From Methanosarcina acetivorans C2A (GTDB taxonomy: Archaea; Halobacteriota; Methanosarcinia; Methanosarcinales; Methanosarcinaceae), in assembly GCF_000007345.1 (NCBI RefSeq), contig NC_003552.1, positions 2,790,001 to 2,854,000 of the forward strand: 64,000 bases of DNA, read 5' to 3'. The notes below the pieces were generated by a model that saw only the letters and a list, made by a program, of their open reading frames with translations, searched no databases and was not told the DNA's origin. Positions 35,407-45,612 of the stretch are shown here, one piece after another. A program made the position numbers and the translations under genes. How positions within the stretch are numbered: position 1 is the stretch's first letter; every line of letters begins with the position of its first letter.

Positions 35407-35925
35407 ATGGGGTCAGTCGCGGGGACAGCCGCTGGAATTGTCGGAGGTCTGGTTGCCGGAATTACGCTGAAGTACACTTATGATAAATATATTCAGGAAC
35501 AGCAAATGCACAAAAAAATCAAATCCCTTCCCAGGAAGGTGTTTAGACGCGGCCCGGCTCCTGTTACGGTGAGGGCTGTTTATCCGGATCACCAGACTTT
35601 TTCCCATAACATGAAATCCCCTATCTGGGTCGAATTCGATGCACCTATAGACAGTTCCACAGTTACGAAAGATACGGTAATAGTCAAAAGTTCGGTATCT
35701 GATGAGCCTCTGGATGGTTTTCTTGATGCGGGAGGGAGGATTCTTATGTTCCGGCCTCATGGAAAATATCCTGCAGAAAATGGCAAAGCCAAAGTTTCCA
35801 TTACTTTAATAGGAACCGATACCGGGGCAGGAGCCATCACTGACGTAAAAGGTGTGTCTCTTGACGGAGATAAGGATGGACAAGCCGGGGGAGATTTCGA
35901 ATACAAGTTCAATATACTTAAGTAA
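35407..35925 (+). CDS. membrane-anchored protein with SbsA-type Ig-like domain
   Basis: An N-terminal glycine-zipper TM helix (GTAAGIVGGLVAGITLKY) and a linker precede a Big_5/SbsA-like Ig domain (VRAVYPDHQTF to the end, with IWVEFDAPIDSSTVTKDTV and LMFRPHGKYP). It is about 60% identical by eye to the domain in 36586-37098. The homologous start position at 35368 is ATA, preceded by AGGGGGT, so the annotated ATG at 35407 is the first legal start. It follows GGTGG at 11 bases. Confidence 0.75.
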   Translation: MGSVAGTAAGIVGGLVAGITLKYTYDKYIQEQQMHKKIKSLPRKVFRRGPAPVTVRAVYPDHQTFSHNMKSPIWVEFDAPIDSSTVTKDTVIVKSSVSDEPLDGFLDAGGRILMFRPHGKYPAENGKAKVSITLIGTDTGAGAITDVKGVSLDGDKDGQAGGDFEYKFNILK

Positions 35926-36228
35926 TAGAACTTTAAGTAACAGAGCTTTCTCTGATTTTTTTTAAAATTTTTTTCATTTTTTTTATTTCTTTCTTCATTT
36001 TTTTTTAGTTTTTTTACTTATTTCTGATTTTTCCATTACTCCGGGAAAAAATAAATCACTATACATCCAGAATTATTATAAAATTTTTAATATGTCTCAT
36101 AGTTGGCGTTATATATTAGGTGCGATATAGGATAAATAAAGGGATTTTAAGTTCAATTCCTCTCTTTTCCGGAAGATATTAAAATAAGAGGCTCTCCGGT
36201 AAGGAATATAAATAAAGGGGGTTCAGGA
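35926..36228. terminator. T-rich terminator and AT-rich spacer
   Basis: 35949-36025 contains seven runs of 5-9 T on the plus strand after the Ig-domain gene, as expected for archaeal termination. The promoter of the next gene is probably GTTATATATTAG near 36108. Confidence 0.55.
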
Positions 36229-36564
36229 TTGATAAATATGAAAAGATATGGTGAGCTATTGCTTAGCGCATACATCATGAAGAAACTTAAGCCCGGGGGA
36301 TCTCAAAAGAGTAAAGGGCTAAGTAAATATGGAAAATTAGTTCTCGGGGCATATCTGCTTGAAAAACTCAAGGCAGATACCTCTAAAAAAGAAGCGGTAC
36401 CGAAAACAGAAGTGAAAGAAGTAAAATTGGATGAAACGGGTAGGGGGTCTTCAAAGATGAAACTCGGTAAAATAGTTATGGGCGTACTGATTGGAGCTGT
36501 GGCTATTTACGCTCTTAAAAAATACTCTGCTAAAAAGAATGGACATAAAATCAAAGTCCAGTGA
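36229..36564 (+). CDS. small protein with three copies of an amphipathic helix motif
   Basis: A 111-residue basic protein. The motif is repeated: YGELLLSAYIMKKLK, YGKLVLGAYLLEKLK and MKLGKIVMGVLIGAVAIYAL, the last being a TM helix followed by a KKYSAKKNGHKIKVQ tail. A TTG start at 36229 fits the GGGGGTT signal 7 bases upstream better than the ATG at 36238. It is 21 bp ahead of the next gene, so probably an operon. The tail resembles that of the small protein at 55063-55254. Function unknown. Confidence 0.65.
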   Translation: MINMKRYGELLLSAYIMKKLKPGGSQKSKGLSKYGKLVLGAYLLEKLKADTSKKEAVPKTEVKEVKLDETGRGSSKMKLGKIVMGVLIGAVAIYALKKYSAKKNGHKIKVQ

Positions 36565-36585
36565 GAAGGGGGGAGGGGAACGATT

Positions 36586-37098
36586 TTGCATAAAATAAAC
36601 GGTTGGAGCAAATTTCTGCTGGGGGTAGTTGCAGGGGCGGCAATTGTATATGCTGCTAAAAAATGTCTGTGTAACAGATCCCTTCCAGAGGCTTTCAAAT
36701 CTCTACCCTTTAACTTCAAACAGGGCCAGGTTCCTCCTAAGGTAAAGTCAATTTATCCTGACAGGCAGACATTTGCTTTCAGGCATGATTCCCCGATCTG
36801 GATCGAATTCGATATGCCCATGAATAGTGCAAGTATTACGAAAGAGACTGTAATAGTCAAAAGTTCCGCATCAGAAGAGCCTGTTGAGGGATTACTGGAT
36901 TCGGGGTCAAGAATCATGATGTTCCGCCCGTATGTGGATTATCCTATGGACGAAACCGGGGCTGAAATAACAATTACCTTGCTTGGAAGCGAAACCGGGT
37001 CCGGGTTTATAATGGATGAAAGGGGAATTGCTCTGGACGGCGATGACGACGGAAAAGCCGGAGGAGATTTTGTCTTTACTTACAGACTCATAAAGTGA
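36586..37098 (+). CDS. membrane-anchored protein with SbsA-type Ig-like domain, paralogue
   Basis: It starts at TTG 36586 with GGAGG 9 bases before. The TM helix KFLLGVVAGAAIVYAAKK is followed by a cysteine pair (CLCN), linker, and an SbsA-type Ig domain (VKSIYPDRQTF, IWIEFDMPMNSASITKETV, ALDGDDDGKAGGDFVF). The Asp-rich GDDDG loop may bind calcium. Probably faces the outside. It is paralogous to 35407-35925. Confidence 0.75.
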   Translation: MHKINGWSKFLLGVVAGAAIVYAAKKCLCNRSLPEAFKSLPFNFKQGQVPPKVKSIYPDRQTFAFRHDSPIWIEFDMPMNSASITKETVIVKSSASEEPVEGLLDSGSRIMMFRPYVDYPMDETGAEITITLLGSETGSGFIMDERGIALDGDDDGKAGGDFVFTYRLIK

Positions 37099-37140
37099 AA
37101 ACCTGCTTTCCGAACAACCCCTGTTTTTTAATCCTTTTTC

Positions 37141-37230
37141 TTTTTTGATTTCTTTTTTGATTTCTTTTTTGATTTCTTTTTTGATTTCTTTTTTGATTTC
37201 TTTTTTGATTTCTTTTTTGATTTCTTTTTT
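37141..37230 (+). terminator. seven perfect 12-bp repeats TTTTTTGATTTC, T-rich terminator
   Basis: Seven identical units (37141-37224) followed by TTTTTT. It lies between convergent genes, 42 bp after the Ig-protein operon. Archaeal RNA polymerase terminates at T tracts, so the array presents seven in series. Confidence 0.7.
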
Positions 37231-37265
37231 ACCTTCATATCCTTTTTCTTATCTGTTTGATTCGA

Positions 37266-40200
37266 TTATTTTTCTTTTTTGACCCAACACTTTTTACTGT
37301 TGATCACTATTTTTCTGGCTTCCCCGGCTTTTTTGTCACCATACCCCCCACCTCCCGGCGTCTCGATAACGAATACATCTCTGCTTTCTAACTTTAATTC
37401 AGCCTGTCCTCCAATCTCGATAATTGTTCCATCCCTGCAAATAAGCGTGTTCTTCCCGCACTCCCCGGGACTGCCCCCATTTAACCCGAAGGGAGGGAGT
37501 TTCCTGTGGCTTGAAAGAATGGCGGCATGCATATCCTTAAGGAACCTGAGTTTTCGGACAACCCCATTTCCGCCTCTGAATTTACCTTCTCCTCCGCTTC
37601 CCTGCCGGATGGAAAATTCCTCTAACAAAACCGGGAACCTTGTTTCAAGGATTTCAGGGTCGGTGATTCTCGAATTGGTCATGTGAGTATGGACAGCATC
37701 AGTCCCTGAAAAACCGGGACCTGCCCCTGCTCCTCCACAGATGGTTTCATAGTACTGGAAGTCCGAATTTCCGAAAGTGAAATTGTTCATGGTTCCCTGG
37801 GAAGCCGCCAGCGTGCCAAGGGCTCCGAACAGGGCATCAACAATGTACTGCGAGGTCTCAACATTGCCTGCAACAACTGCTGCAGGATATTCCGGCCTGA
37901 GCATGGAACCTTCGGGGATGATAATTTCAAGTGGCCTTAGACAACCCGCATTAAGGGGGATGTCACTTTTTACAAGGGTCCGGAAAGCGTAGAGAACGGC
38001 AGCCAGGCAGACCGAGGCAGGGGCATTGAAGTTGTTTGAAAGCTGGGGGGAGGTCCCGGTAAAGTCAATTTTTGCACCCCGGTTCTTGCGGTCAATTGTG
38101 ACCTTCACTTTAATTTCACTCCCATCATCGAGAGTATAGGTGAATCCTCCATCGGAAAGCCTGTCAATAACTCTTCTTACGGCTTCCTCGGCGTTATCCT
38201 GCACATGGTTCATGTAAGCTTCAACGGTTTCAAGGGAGAATTCTTCAACCATCCTGCGCAGTTCCTGGAGCCCTTTTTCATTTGCGGCTACCTGTGCCCG
38301 GAGGTCAGCCATATTCTGTTCCGGGTTTCTTGCAGGGTATTTTCCCGAGTTCAACCAGGCTTTCAGCTTTTCTTCGCAGAAAAGACCCTGTTTGACTATT
38401 TTCATGCCCTCGCTCAGCACTCCTTCTTCCTCAATGGTCCTGCTGCCCGGAGGTACGGAGCCCGGGCTTATTCCTCCCACATCGGCATGGTGGCCCCGGG
38501 AAGCCAGATAAAACAGAATCTTTCCGGAATTGCCAAACATTGGAGTAACAACCGTAATGTCCGGGAGATGGGTACCCCCGTTGTACGGGGAGTTTATCAG
38601 GTAGACGTCTCCTGCCTGCATTTCCTGAAATTGTGTCAGGATAAGGGCTTTTACGCACTCCCCCATGGAACCCAGGTGCACGGGGATGTGAGGGGCATTT
38701 GCTATAAGGTTGCCGTGCCTGTCGAAAATCGCACAGGAGAAGTCCAGTCTCTCTTTTATGTTTACCGAGTAGGCTGTGTTCTGCAGAGTGTAGCCCATCT
38801 GCTCGGCAACGGACATGAACCTGTTATTGAAAATCTCGAGCATTACAGGGTCAACTTCCGTCCCTATGGCGGTATGGGTCGGGAGAGGAATTTTCCGGTG
38901 CAGGAGGAGATGGTCTCGTTCCGTAATCTCTCCTTCCCAGCCGGGTTCGATAATAATGGTCGTATTTTTCTCAATTAAAATCGCAGGCCCGCTTATGCAG
39001 GCCCCCGGTTTGAGTTCTTCTCTTCGGAAAACGGGAGTCTCATGAAATTCCCCATAGCTGTACATTTGAACTGCCGAGATCGGAGAAAAGGCAGGGTTTG
39101 CTTCGGTTTCCAGTACAGGATCAGAGACCCTTTCAGTAATCCCTATGGTCTCCACGGAAACGGCTTCAACGACAATGGATTTTCCCTCTATCACAAAGCC
39201 GAAACGTTTTTTGTGGGCTTCTTCAAACCCTCTCCTGAGTGCGTCCTTATCCGCAAAATCCACAACTAACTGAGTATCCGATCCCGCATAACGCATATGG
39301 GCCTTAAAGAGGGCAGTAATGCACTCCTTCCGCACTTCCTGTTCAAACATCATAAGGAGGCCTTCTTTTTCAAGCCTGGCAAATACCGTCTTTAATTTAT
39401 CTATCAGCCCGTCGGAAAGTTCGGCTCCTACGTAACTCTCTTTTATCAGCCTCTGGTCTGCAAGCCCCATCCCGTATGCCGAAAGTACGCCTGCATAAGG
39501 GTGGATGAAGATCCTTTTTACCCCTAGGCTGTCTGCAACCCTGCAGGCGTGCTGGGCGCCGGCTCCTCCAAAGCAGCAGAGAGTATATTCTTTTATGTTG
39601 TACCCCCGCTGGACCGAGATTCTCTTTATAGCGTTTGCCATATTCTCGACTGCAACCGAAAGAAAACCTTCTGCTACCTGCTCAGGGGTCCGAACACTGC
39701 CTCCTCTTGAAATTTCTTTTTTAGAGCCATCCTTTTCAGCGACTTCTTTTTCGGGGAGATCCTTTCCAGAAACTTTATTTTTGGAGACTTCCTTGTCAGA
39801 TACTTCCTTGTCAGAGACCTCTTTTGCAATCTCTGCAAATTTCCTGCGCACAAGTTCGGAGTCAAGGGGCTGGTCTCCATCGGGTCCAAAAAGGCTCGGG
39901 AAAAATTCAGGCTGCAATTTCCCGAGCATGACGTTGCAGTCGGTAACCGTAAGAGGTCCCCCTTTTCGGTACGAAGCCGGTCCAGGGTCCGATCCAGCCG
40001 AATCCGGGCCTACCCTGAACCTGCCTCCTTCGTAGTGAAGGATGGAACCCCCGCCTGCAGCCACGGTATGGATGCGCATCATAGGAGAACGCAGACGAAC
40101 ACCTGCAATCTCGGTTTCAAGGCTGCGCTCATATTCCCCGCTGTACTGAGCCACATCCGTGGAAGTCCCCCCCATATCGAAAGTGATGACCTTTTTTGCC

Positions 40201-41120
40201 CCTGCCAGGAGAGAAGTAGCAACCGCACCTACAATTCCGCCTGCCGGCCCGGAGAGGATGCAGTCCTTGCCCTGAAAAGCGTCTGCATCTATAAGCCCAC
40301 CGCTGGACTGCATAAACATGAGTCTTGGACTATTTTTTCCCCTGTTTTCTTCTTCAGGACTTTCTTCTTCCGGGATTCCTTCCTTTTCGCCTTCTTTTCC
40401 TTCTATTTCTGCCCCTCTTTCTTCCAGAGTTTCCTGGACCATATCAACGTACCTGCGGAGGATCGGAGAAAGATAGGCGTCCACAACAGTCGTTTCCCCC
40501 CGGCTCACGAGTTTTATTAACGGGCTCGCCTGATGGGAAAGGGAGACCTGCGTAAAACCTATTTCCCGTGCAAGCCTGCCGAGTTTGAGTTCATGTTCGG
40601 GATACCTGTAGGCATGCATAAGGACAATTGCAACTGAGCGAATCCCGGATTTGTAAGCTGCTTCAAGCTCTTTTTTTGCACTTTCGAGGTCCAGAGACAC
40701 AAGCTCTTTTCCATCTGCTCCGAACCTTCCGGAAACCTCGACGACCCTTTCATAAAGCTGGTCAGGGAGTTCGATTTTCTGAGCAAAAATATCCGGGCGG
40801 TTCTGGTACCCTATCCTTAAAGCATCTCCAAACCCCTGCGTTATAGCAAGAACAGTCCGTTCCCCTTTCCGTTCAAGGAGGGCATTTGTGCCAACGGTTG
40901 TGCCCATCTTTACGGCTTCGATCAGTTCTGCAGGCAGAGGTGCATCTTTTGGAAGCCCGAGGATCTGGCGTATCCCTTGCATGGCTGCATCTTTATAATG
41001 AGCAGGGTCTTCGGAAAGAAGTTTGTGTGTTATCAGTTTTCCATCAGGGCTGCGGGCTACGATATCAGTAAATGTGCCTCCGCGGTCTATCCAGAACTGC
41101 CAGCGGGCTTTGGGGGACAT
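37266..41120 (-). CDS. hydantoinase A/B fusion, 5-oxoprolinase-like
   Basis: A 1284-residue cytoplasmic enzyme, the length of eukaryotic-type 5-oxoprolinase. The HyuA half begins [18 protein letters not shown] (phosphate-binding actin-like fold), then [44 protein letters not shown] and [11 protein letters not shown]. The HyuB half starts near 755 ([20 protein letters not shown]), with [10 protein letters not shown], and ends GGGGYGDK. It uses ATP to open 5-oxoproline or a hydantoin. Two charged low-complexity inserts stand out: [13 protein letters not shown] near 245 and a KEVSDKEVS repeat near 450. No clear ribosome binding site. Substrate not certain. Confidence 0.9.
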   Translation of the reverse strand: MSPKARWQFWIDRGGTFTDIVARSPDGKLITHKLLSEDPAHYKDAAMQGIRQILGLPKDAPLPAELIEAVKMGTTVGTNALLERKGERTVLAITQGFGDALRIGYQNRPDIFAQKIELPDQLYERVVEVSGRFGADGKELVSLDLESAKKELEAAYKSGIRSVAIVLMHAYRYPEHELKLGRLAREIGFTQVSLSHQASPLIKLVSRGETTVVDAYLSPILRRYVDMVQETLEERGAEIEGKEGEKEGIPEEESPEEENRGKNSPRLMFMQSSGGLIDADAFQGKDCILSGPAGGIVGAVATSLLAGAKKVITFDMGGTSTDVAQYSGEYERSLETEIAGVRLRSPMMRIHTVAAGGGSILHYEGGRFRVGPDSAGSDPGPASYRKGGPLTVTDCNVMLGKLQPEFFPSLFGPDGDQPLDSELVRRKFAEIAKEVSDKEVSDKEVSKNKVSGKDLPEKEVAEKDGSKKEISRGGSVRTPEQVAEGFLSVAVENMANAIKRISVQRGYNIKEYTLCCFGGAGAQHACRVADSLGVKRIFIHPYAGVLSAYGMGLADQRLIKESYVGAELSDGLIDKLKTVFARLEKEGLLMMFEQEVRKECITALFKAHMRYAGSDTQLVVDFADKDALRRGFEEAHKKRFGFVIEGKSIVVEAVSVETIGITERVSDPVLETEANPAFSPISAVQMYSYGEFHETPVFRREELKPGACISGPAILIEKNTTIIIEPGWEGEITERDHLLLHRKIPLPTHTAIGTEVDPVMLEIFNNRFMSVAEQMGYTLQNTAYSVNIKERLDFSCAIFDRHGNLIANAPHIPVHLGSMGECVKALILTQFQEMQAGDVYLINSPYNGGTHLPDITVVTPMFGNSGKILFYLASRGHHADVGGISPGSVPPGSRTIEEEGVLSEGMKIVKQGLFCEEKLKAWLNSGKYPARNPEQNMADLRAQVAANEKGLQELRRMVEEFSLETVEAYMNHVQDNAEEAVRRVIDRLSDGGFTYTLDDGSEIKVKVTIDRKNRGAKIDFTGTSPQLSNNFNAPASVCLAAVLYAFRTLVKSDIPLNAGCLRPLEIIIPEGSMLRPEYPAAVVAGNVETSQYIVDALFGALGTLAASQGTMNNFTFGNSDFQYYETICGGAGAGPGFSGTDAVHTHMTNSRITDPEILETRFPVLLEEFSIRQGSGGEGKFRGGNGVVRKLRFLKDMHAAILSSHRKLPPFGLNGGSPGECGKNTLICRDGTIIEIGGQAELKLESRDVFVIETPGGGGYGDKKAGEARKIVINSKKCWVKKEK

Positions 41121-41345
41121 GTAGAGAATAATTGTAGAGGTGGTATTAATTTTTAATCAGGAGTTTCAGGTTTTAGCTTGGTTTTCAGAAAATAATAGAT
41201 TCTTTTTTCAAAATCACATAGAGATAATTGTATCCATATAGAGAGGCTTGAATAAAAAGAAAAAGGTTTTAGCGTTAAAGTGCAAAGGAAAGAAAAAAGT
41301 AAAAATTTCTATAAGCTAAGTCAAGTATGCAAATGAGGTGGACAA

Positions 41346-43241
41346 ATGACAAATGAAAGGGTGATGCAGCTTATTAGAGAAGCTTACGAAAAGAACCTTA
41401 CGACACTTGACTTATCAGAGAACCAGCTGACACAACTGCCATCCGAAATTACAGAACTTAAAAACCTTACAACACTTAACTTATCAGGAAACCAGCTGAC
41501 ACAACTGCCATCGGAAATTGGAGAACTTAAAAGCCTTACATCATTTGACTTATCAGTAAACCAGCTGACACAACTACCACCAGAAATTGGGGAACTTAAA
41601 AACCTTACCATATTGAATGTATATCGAAACCAACTGATACAATTGTTACCCGAAATTACAGAACTTAAAAACCTTACAACACTTGACTTATCTTTGAACA
41701 AGTTGACACAATTGCCACCCGAAATTGGAGAACTTAACAACCTTAAAACATTGTATTCATCTTCGAACCAGCTGACACAACTGCCACTTGAAATTACAAA
41801 ACTTAAAAACCTTACAGAACTTTACTTATCTTCTAACTTAATGATACGACTACCACTCGAAATTACAGAACTCAAAAACCTTACAACACTTAACGTATAT
41901 AGAAACCAGCTGATACAACTACCATCCAAAATTACAGAACTTAAAAATCTTAAAAAACTTGACTTATCTAGGAACCAGCTGGCACAATTGCCACCTGAAA
42001 TTGCAGAACTTAAAAACCTTACAACACTCGACTTATCCAGGAACCAGCTGGCACAATTGCCACCTGAAATTGCAGAACTTAAAAACCTTACAACACTTGA
42101 CTTATTTGAGAACCCTTTAATTTCACTTCCTCCAGAAATCGTTTCACAGGGAGTGAAAGCAATTTTCACTTACCTAAAACAATCAAAAACTACTGAAAAC
42201 AATGAAGCTAAGCTAATAGTGGTTGGTGATGGGAAAGTTGGAAAAACATGTCTCGCTTACAGATTAATTAACGATGAATTTTTGGAAGATGTTCAGATCA
42301 CCGAAGGAATAAATATATCAAAATGGGAAATTCCTGCTCCTTATTCAGAAAACCGTAAAATCAAGTTAAATATCTGGGATTTTGGAGGACAAGAAATCTA
42401 TCATTCAACTCACCAGTTTTTTCTGACAAATCGCTCGGTCTATCTCCTTGTATGGAATGCTAGGATCACAAAAGACTACACCAATATTTATTACTGGTTG
42501 CACACTCTCGAGGCTTTTGGAGAGGACAGTCCTATAATCCTTGTAATGAGCAAGATGAACGAAAGTGATGATGACCTGAACTTGAAAGATTTGAAAAGCA
42601 AGTTCCTTCAAATTGCCGGTTACGTAAAGATTGACAGCAAAGATGGAAAAGGGATCAGCAATTTAAAAGAAATTATCTGTGAAACTGTCTGGAACCTTCC
42701 TCTAATGAGAGTGAAATGGGTGGACTCATGGTATGAAGTAAGAAATGAACTGGAAGGGATTGGAGATAATCTAATTTTGTACGATGAATTCTGCGAAATA
42801 TGTAGATCTAGAGGTTTGGATGCCGAAAATATCGATATATTAGATGGATATTTGCATGATCTTGGGATAATTCTCCACTTTAAAGATAGAATAGGGCTAA
42901 AAAATATAGTAATTTTGAAACCGGAGTGGGCGACTGGAGCATTTTACAAAATATTGTCTGCAAAATCTGTTCTCCATAATGAAGGCGTGTTATTACAAAA
43001 TGAATTAGACCGGATCTGGGACAAAGAAACATATCCATCAGCAGTTCACTCGCAACTAATGGAGTTAATGAATAAATTCGAACTTGCATATGAACTTCCT
43101 GACAAGAAAAGATATCTCATTCCCGAACTATTACCCAAAAATGAACCAGATTATGATTGGGACGATGAAGAAAATTTGTACTTCTACTATTCTTACGACT
43201 CATTTCTGCCTTCAGGCATAATTACCCGTACGCATGCATGA
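41346..43241 (+). CDS. ROCO protein, N-terminal part: LRR-Roc-COR
   Basis: A 631-residue GTPase. About 11 leucine-rich repeats of 23 residues (LKNLTTLDLSxNQLxQLPxEI) span 17-270. The Roc domain follows, with P-loop GDGKVGKT (about 293-300), switch II DFGGQE (about 345) and a base-specificity motif VMSKMN in place of NKxD. COR follows to the end. ROCO GTPases work as dimers through COR and usually carry an effector or kinase. The frame stops at 43241, while the rest of COR is in the next frame. GAGGTGG lies 6 bases before the ATG. The closest well-studied relatives I know are the Methanosarcina barkeri Roco proteins. Confidence 0.88.
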   Translation: MTNERVMQLIREAYEKNLTTLDLSENQLTQLPSEITELKNLTTLNLSGNQLTQLPSEIGELKSLTSFDLSVNQLTQLPPEIGELKNLTILNVYRNQLIQLLPEITELKNLTTLDLSLNKLTQLPPEIGELNNLKTLYSSSNQLTQLPLEITKLKNLTELYLSSNLMIRLPLEITELKNLTTLNVYRNQLIQLPSKITELKNLKKLDLSRNQLAQLPPEIAELKNLTTLDLSRNQLAQLPPEIAELKNLTTLDLFENPLISLPPEIVSQGVKAIFTYLKQSKTTENNEAKLIVVGDGKVGKTCLAYRLINDEFLEDVQITEGINISKWEIPAPYSENRKIKLNIWDFGGQEIYHSTHQFFLTNRSVYLLVWNARITKDYTNIYYWLHTLEAFGEDSPIILVMSKMNESDDDLNLKDLKSKFLQIAGYVKIDSKDGKGISNLKEIICETVWNLPLMRVKWVDSWYEVRNELEGIGDNLILYDEFCEICRSRGLDAENIDILDGYLHDLGIILHFKDRIGLKNIVILKPEWATGAFYKILSAKSVLHNEGVLLQNELDRIWDKETYPSAVHSQLMELMNKFELAYELPDKKRYLIPELLPKNEPDYDWDDEENLYFYYSYDSFLPSGIITRTHA

Positions 43242-44049
43242 ATCCATTGAGAAAAAAGAAAATGGTATGCCTCTCTGCTGGAGAGAAGGAGCAGTGTTGA
43301 AACTCCAAAATTCGCGTGCTCTTGTAAAGATTAAACCTGATGAAAAACAAATCGAAATCATAATAAAAGGTGACAATAAAAGAGGGGCACTCGGCGCAAT
43401 TTGTAATGAACTTAATCAAATAAACGCTTCTATAAAAAAGATAAGTATCAGTAAACTAATTCCTTGTAACTGTTCAGAAAATTGTCCTGAAAGATACTCA
43501 TATGAAAAGTTGTTAAAAGCTGAAATGAAAAGAGAAGAAACCATCCAATGCCATGAGAGCTACGAACATATAGCAATTTCACTGTTATTAGATGGTTACA
43601 AGAGAAGAGAGGAAAGAGTTAAGAAATTCAATGAAATACACAGCAGAACTACCATAAATTATGGAGAGATTAGTATTTCTAATGATAACATTCACATACA
43701 TGATATAGTCGGACCAGTGAATGTAAAAGCACGACTGGATCACGTCGAACAAATGGTAATGAGTGCACCTGCTGTTGAGGATGGGAAGAAAAAGGAACTT
43801 TCTTCTCTTATTGAAGAACTCAAAGAAGCTCTCGAACCTGCTGCAAATGCAAAATCTGATGATACTGATAGGGTAATTGAAGATGCTGAAAGAGTTGCCA
43901 AAGAAATTTCACGAGAAAAGCCAAACAAATCACATCTTTTGTCTATAACTGAGGATCTCAAAGAAACAGCAAAAGCAGTAGAGAATATTGCACCTTTAGC
44001 TGTTAAAGTTGCGACGAAAATTGCAGTGTTTGTGACAGGTATGTTTTAA
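43234..44049 (+). CDS. ROCO protein, C-terminal part: COR-C and helical module
   Basis: A 271-residue continuation of the ROCO gene in the +1 frame, overlapping it by 8 bp (ATGCATGA). MHESIEKKENGMPLCWREGA continues the COR domain, with a possible metal site CNCSENC. A short beta segment (EISISNDNIHIHDIVGPVNV) and a C-terminal helical region (ELSSLIEELKEALEPAANA, then KPNKSHLLSITEDLKETAK and a hydrophobic end) follow. That C-terminal module recurs in many prokaryotic conflict proteins, as I recall. Comparison with intact ROCO proteins suggests loss of a few bases near 43230. The overlap could allow coupled translation, giving two chains. Confidence 0.7.
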   Translation: MHESIEKKENGMPLCWREGAVLKLQNSRALVKIKPDEKQIEIIIKGDNKRGALGAICNELNQINASIKKISISKLIPCNCSENCPERYSYEKLLKAEMKREETIQCHESYEHIAISLLLDGYKRREERVKKFNEIHSRTTINYGEISISNDNIHIHDIVGPVNVKARLDHVEQMVMSAPAVEDGKKKELSSLIEELKEALEPAANAKSDDTDRVIEDAERVAKEISREKPNKSHLLSITEDLKETAKAVENIAPLAVKVATKIAVFVTGMF

Positions 44050-44051
44050 CC

Positions 44052-44159
44052 AAAGACATAGAATGCGCCCAAAAGCTTGGCAGAACCTATAATAAATTTG
44101 CCCAATGGCTTGCAATGCCCCAGGTTCCAGACCATTTCTTGGAAAATGATTTTGTTTGA
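44052..44159 (+). pseudogene. tail-module relic, copy 1
   Basis: Translates as KDIECAQKLGRTYNKFAQW then LAMPQVPDHFLENDFV, without a start. It lies 2 bases after the ROCO C-terminal ORF in another frame. The same module ends two other loci (47134-47565, 50917-51069). Confidence 0.7.
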
Positions 44160-44271
44160 TTTCTCATCCTTACCTTAGTTGTTTCACATTTATTTCATAA
44201 TTTCAACGTATCAAATTTGGATTATTCGTTGTGGCTTTTGCTTGATTTTTAATAGTAACAGACTCGTTTTT

Positions 44272-44482
44272 AAAAATTATTTCGAGATAATTGTATCCTT
44301 GTAGAGGGACTCGAATAAAATGAAAAAGCTTTTGGAGTTAAAGTGTGAAGAAAAAGCAAGAGAATTGAAAATTTCTCTGATAAATTCAGTGTGTAAAAAA
44401 GGAAGATCGGTAAAAAATGATAGGGTAATGCAGCTTATCAAAGCGGCTTCTGATAAAAGCTTTACTGGAAATTATCCTTAAT
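44272..44482 (+). pseudogene. 5' relic of a second ROCO gene
   Basis: The upstream sequence and first codons of the ROCO gene are repeated: GAGATAATTGTATCC, GAATAAAATGAAAAAG and GTTAAAGTG match 41221-41282. NDRVMQLIKAASDKSFTG matches NERVMQLIREAYEKNLTT. It stops at TAA after GNYP, and no leucine-rich repeat follows. Confidence 0.75.
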
Positions 44483-44589
44483 TGGATGAAAAACTATCCT
44501 GAAATCTGCCAGTAAGTTTCACAGAAGAAGCGAGCATTACACTATCTCAGGGGTGTATAAAACTATAATTTGTGCATTGGAGGTGTGTA

Positions 44590-45612
44590 ATGGCGGAGGA
44601 TCAGTCAGCTTATGCACGTGCTTTTGAAGAATGGAAAGAAGCCAGGTCAGTTATTTCCAGATTTGATGGATATCTGGATGGATTGCGAAGGTATGGTTTT
44701 GTCTTCATCGCTACGTTGTTAGCCGCGAATTCTATTCAGATCTATTTCAATTTCAATAATTTTACTGTACTCTTTTTGTCTGTAATTATTATCATATTTG
44801 TCGTTGGTCTCTACCTTCTGGACACATACTATCGAAGAATAATTGAGGCAGCCTCAATTAGAGCAAGAATTCTCGAAACTGTGGTATTACTGGATATCGA
44901 GTTAAATGATATTATTTCGGATAAATTCCAGGAAGAGAAGTTGCAGAGTCATATCAAAAATATATATATCGGCTTCATTATAATAGCAATGATAATTGGT
45001 GCCGTCGTTATTTTCGCAGATCAAAGCACTTCATCAAGTACCCTGGTAAATTTGAGCACTCAGTCAACTAATTTAGTAAATTCGAGTACCCTATCAGCTA
45101 CTTCAGCAAATTCGAGTACCCTCTCAAGCACTTCCGGAAATTCAAACACTTTTACCACTACATCAGTAATTTCGGGCACTTCCATAACTTCTTTGATAAT
45201 CTATATTCTTTTTCTGCTTGCAGCCGGAGCTTCAGGAATCTGTATCATCAATTACTTCTCAAAAAGTTTGGCTCTAAAATTTCCGCGCGGAAAAGAAGAC
45301 TGGATAATTGATAACTTTTCATGTAACCAGGGAGAAAAAGTAAGAATTACGATCACAAACCTGGCTGATACAGCCATTAATTTCAAAGTTGATTCAGTTG
45401 TCTGCGAAATAATGGATAAAAAAGGCATTTTTCATCAGATAAAATCCGAAGCCGACATAACAATTCCTTCAGAGGGTAATTATTCCTGGTTATGGGACAC
45501 AAGCTCTTTTGAAGGGATTTTTAAAATCTGTCCGCGTGAGACAAAGAATCCATTGAGACGTTCAGTACTTGTTTGTGAGAAAACCGAGCCTCAGACAAAC
45601 ACTAATGAATGA
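44590..45612 (+). CDS. four-TM membrane protein with Ser/Thr-rich loop
   Basis: A 340-residue protein. A cytoplasmic helix (EEWKEARSVISRFDGYLDGL) and two TM segments (FVFIATLLAANSIQIYF, VLFLSVIIIIFVVGLYLL) are followed by a helical stretch and a third TM segment. Next come an outside loop of Ser/Thr/Asn repeats (STLVNSSTLSATSANSSTL), a fourth TM segment, then a cytoplasmic beta-sandwich-like domain of 110 residues (GEKVRITITNLADTAINFKV). The helix plus TM pair recalls SLATT-type pore effectors of conflict systems, but this is only a resemblance. I start at ATG 44590, with GGAGGTG 7 bases upstream. Confidence 0.65.
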   Translation: MAEDQSAYARAFEEWKEARSVISRFDGYLDGLRRYGFVFIATLLAANSIQIYFNFNNFTVLFLSVIIIIFVVGLYLLDTYYRRIIEAASIRARILETVVLLDIELNDIISDKFQEEKLQSHIKNIYIGFIIIAMIIGAVVIFADQSTSSSTLVNLSTQSTNLVNSSTLSATSANSSTLSSTSGNSNTFTTTSVISGTSITSLIIYILFLLAAGASGICIINYFSKSLALKFPRGKEDWIIDNFSCNQGEKVRITITNLADTAINFKVDSVVCEIMDKKGIFHQIKSEADITIPSEGNYSWLWDTSSFEGIFKICPRETKNPLRRSVLVCEKTEPQTNTNE

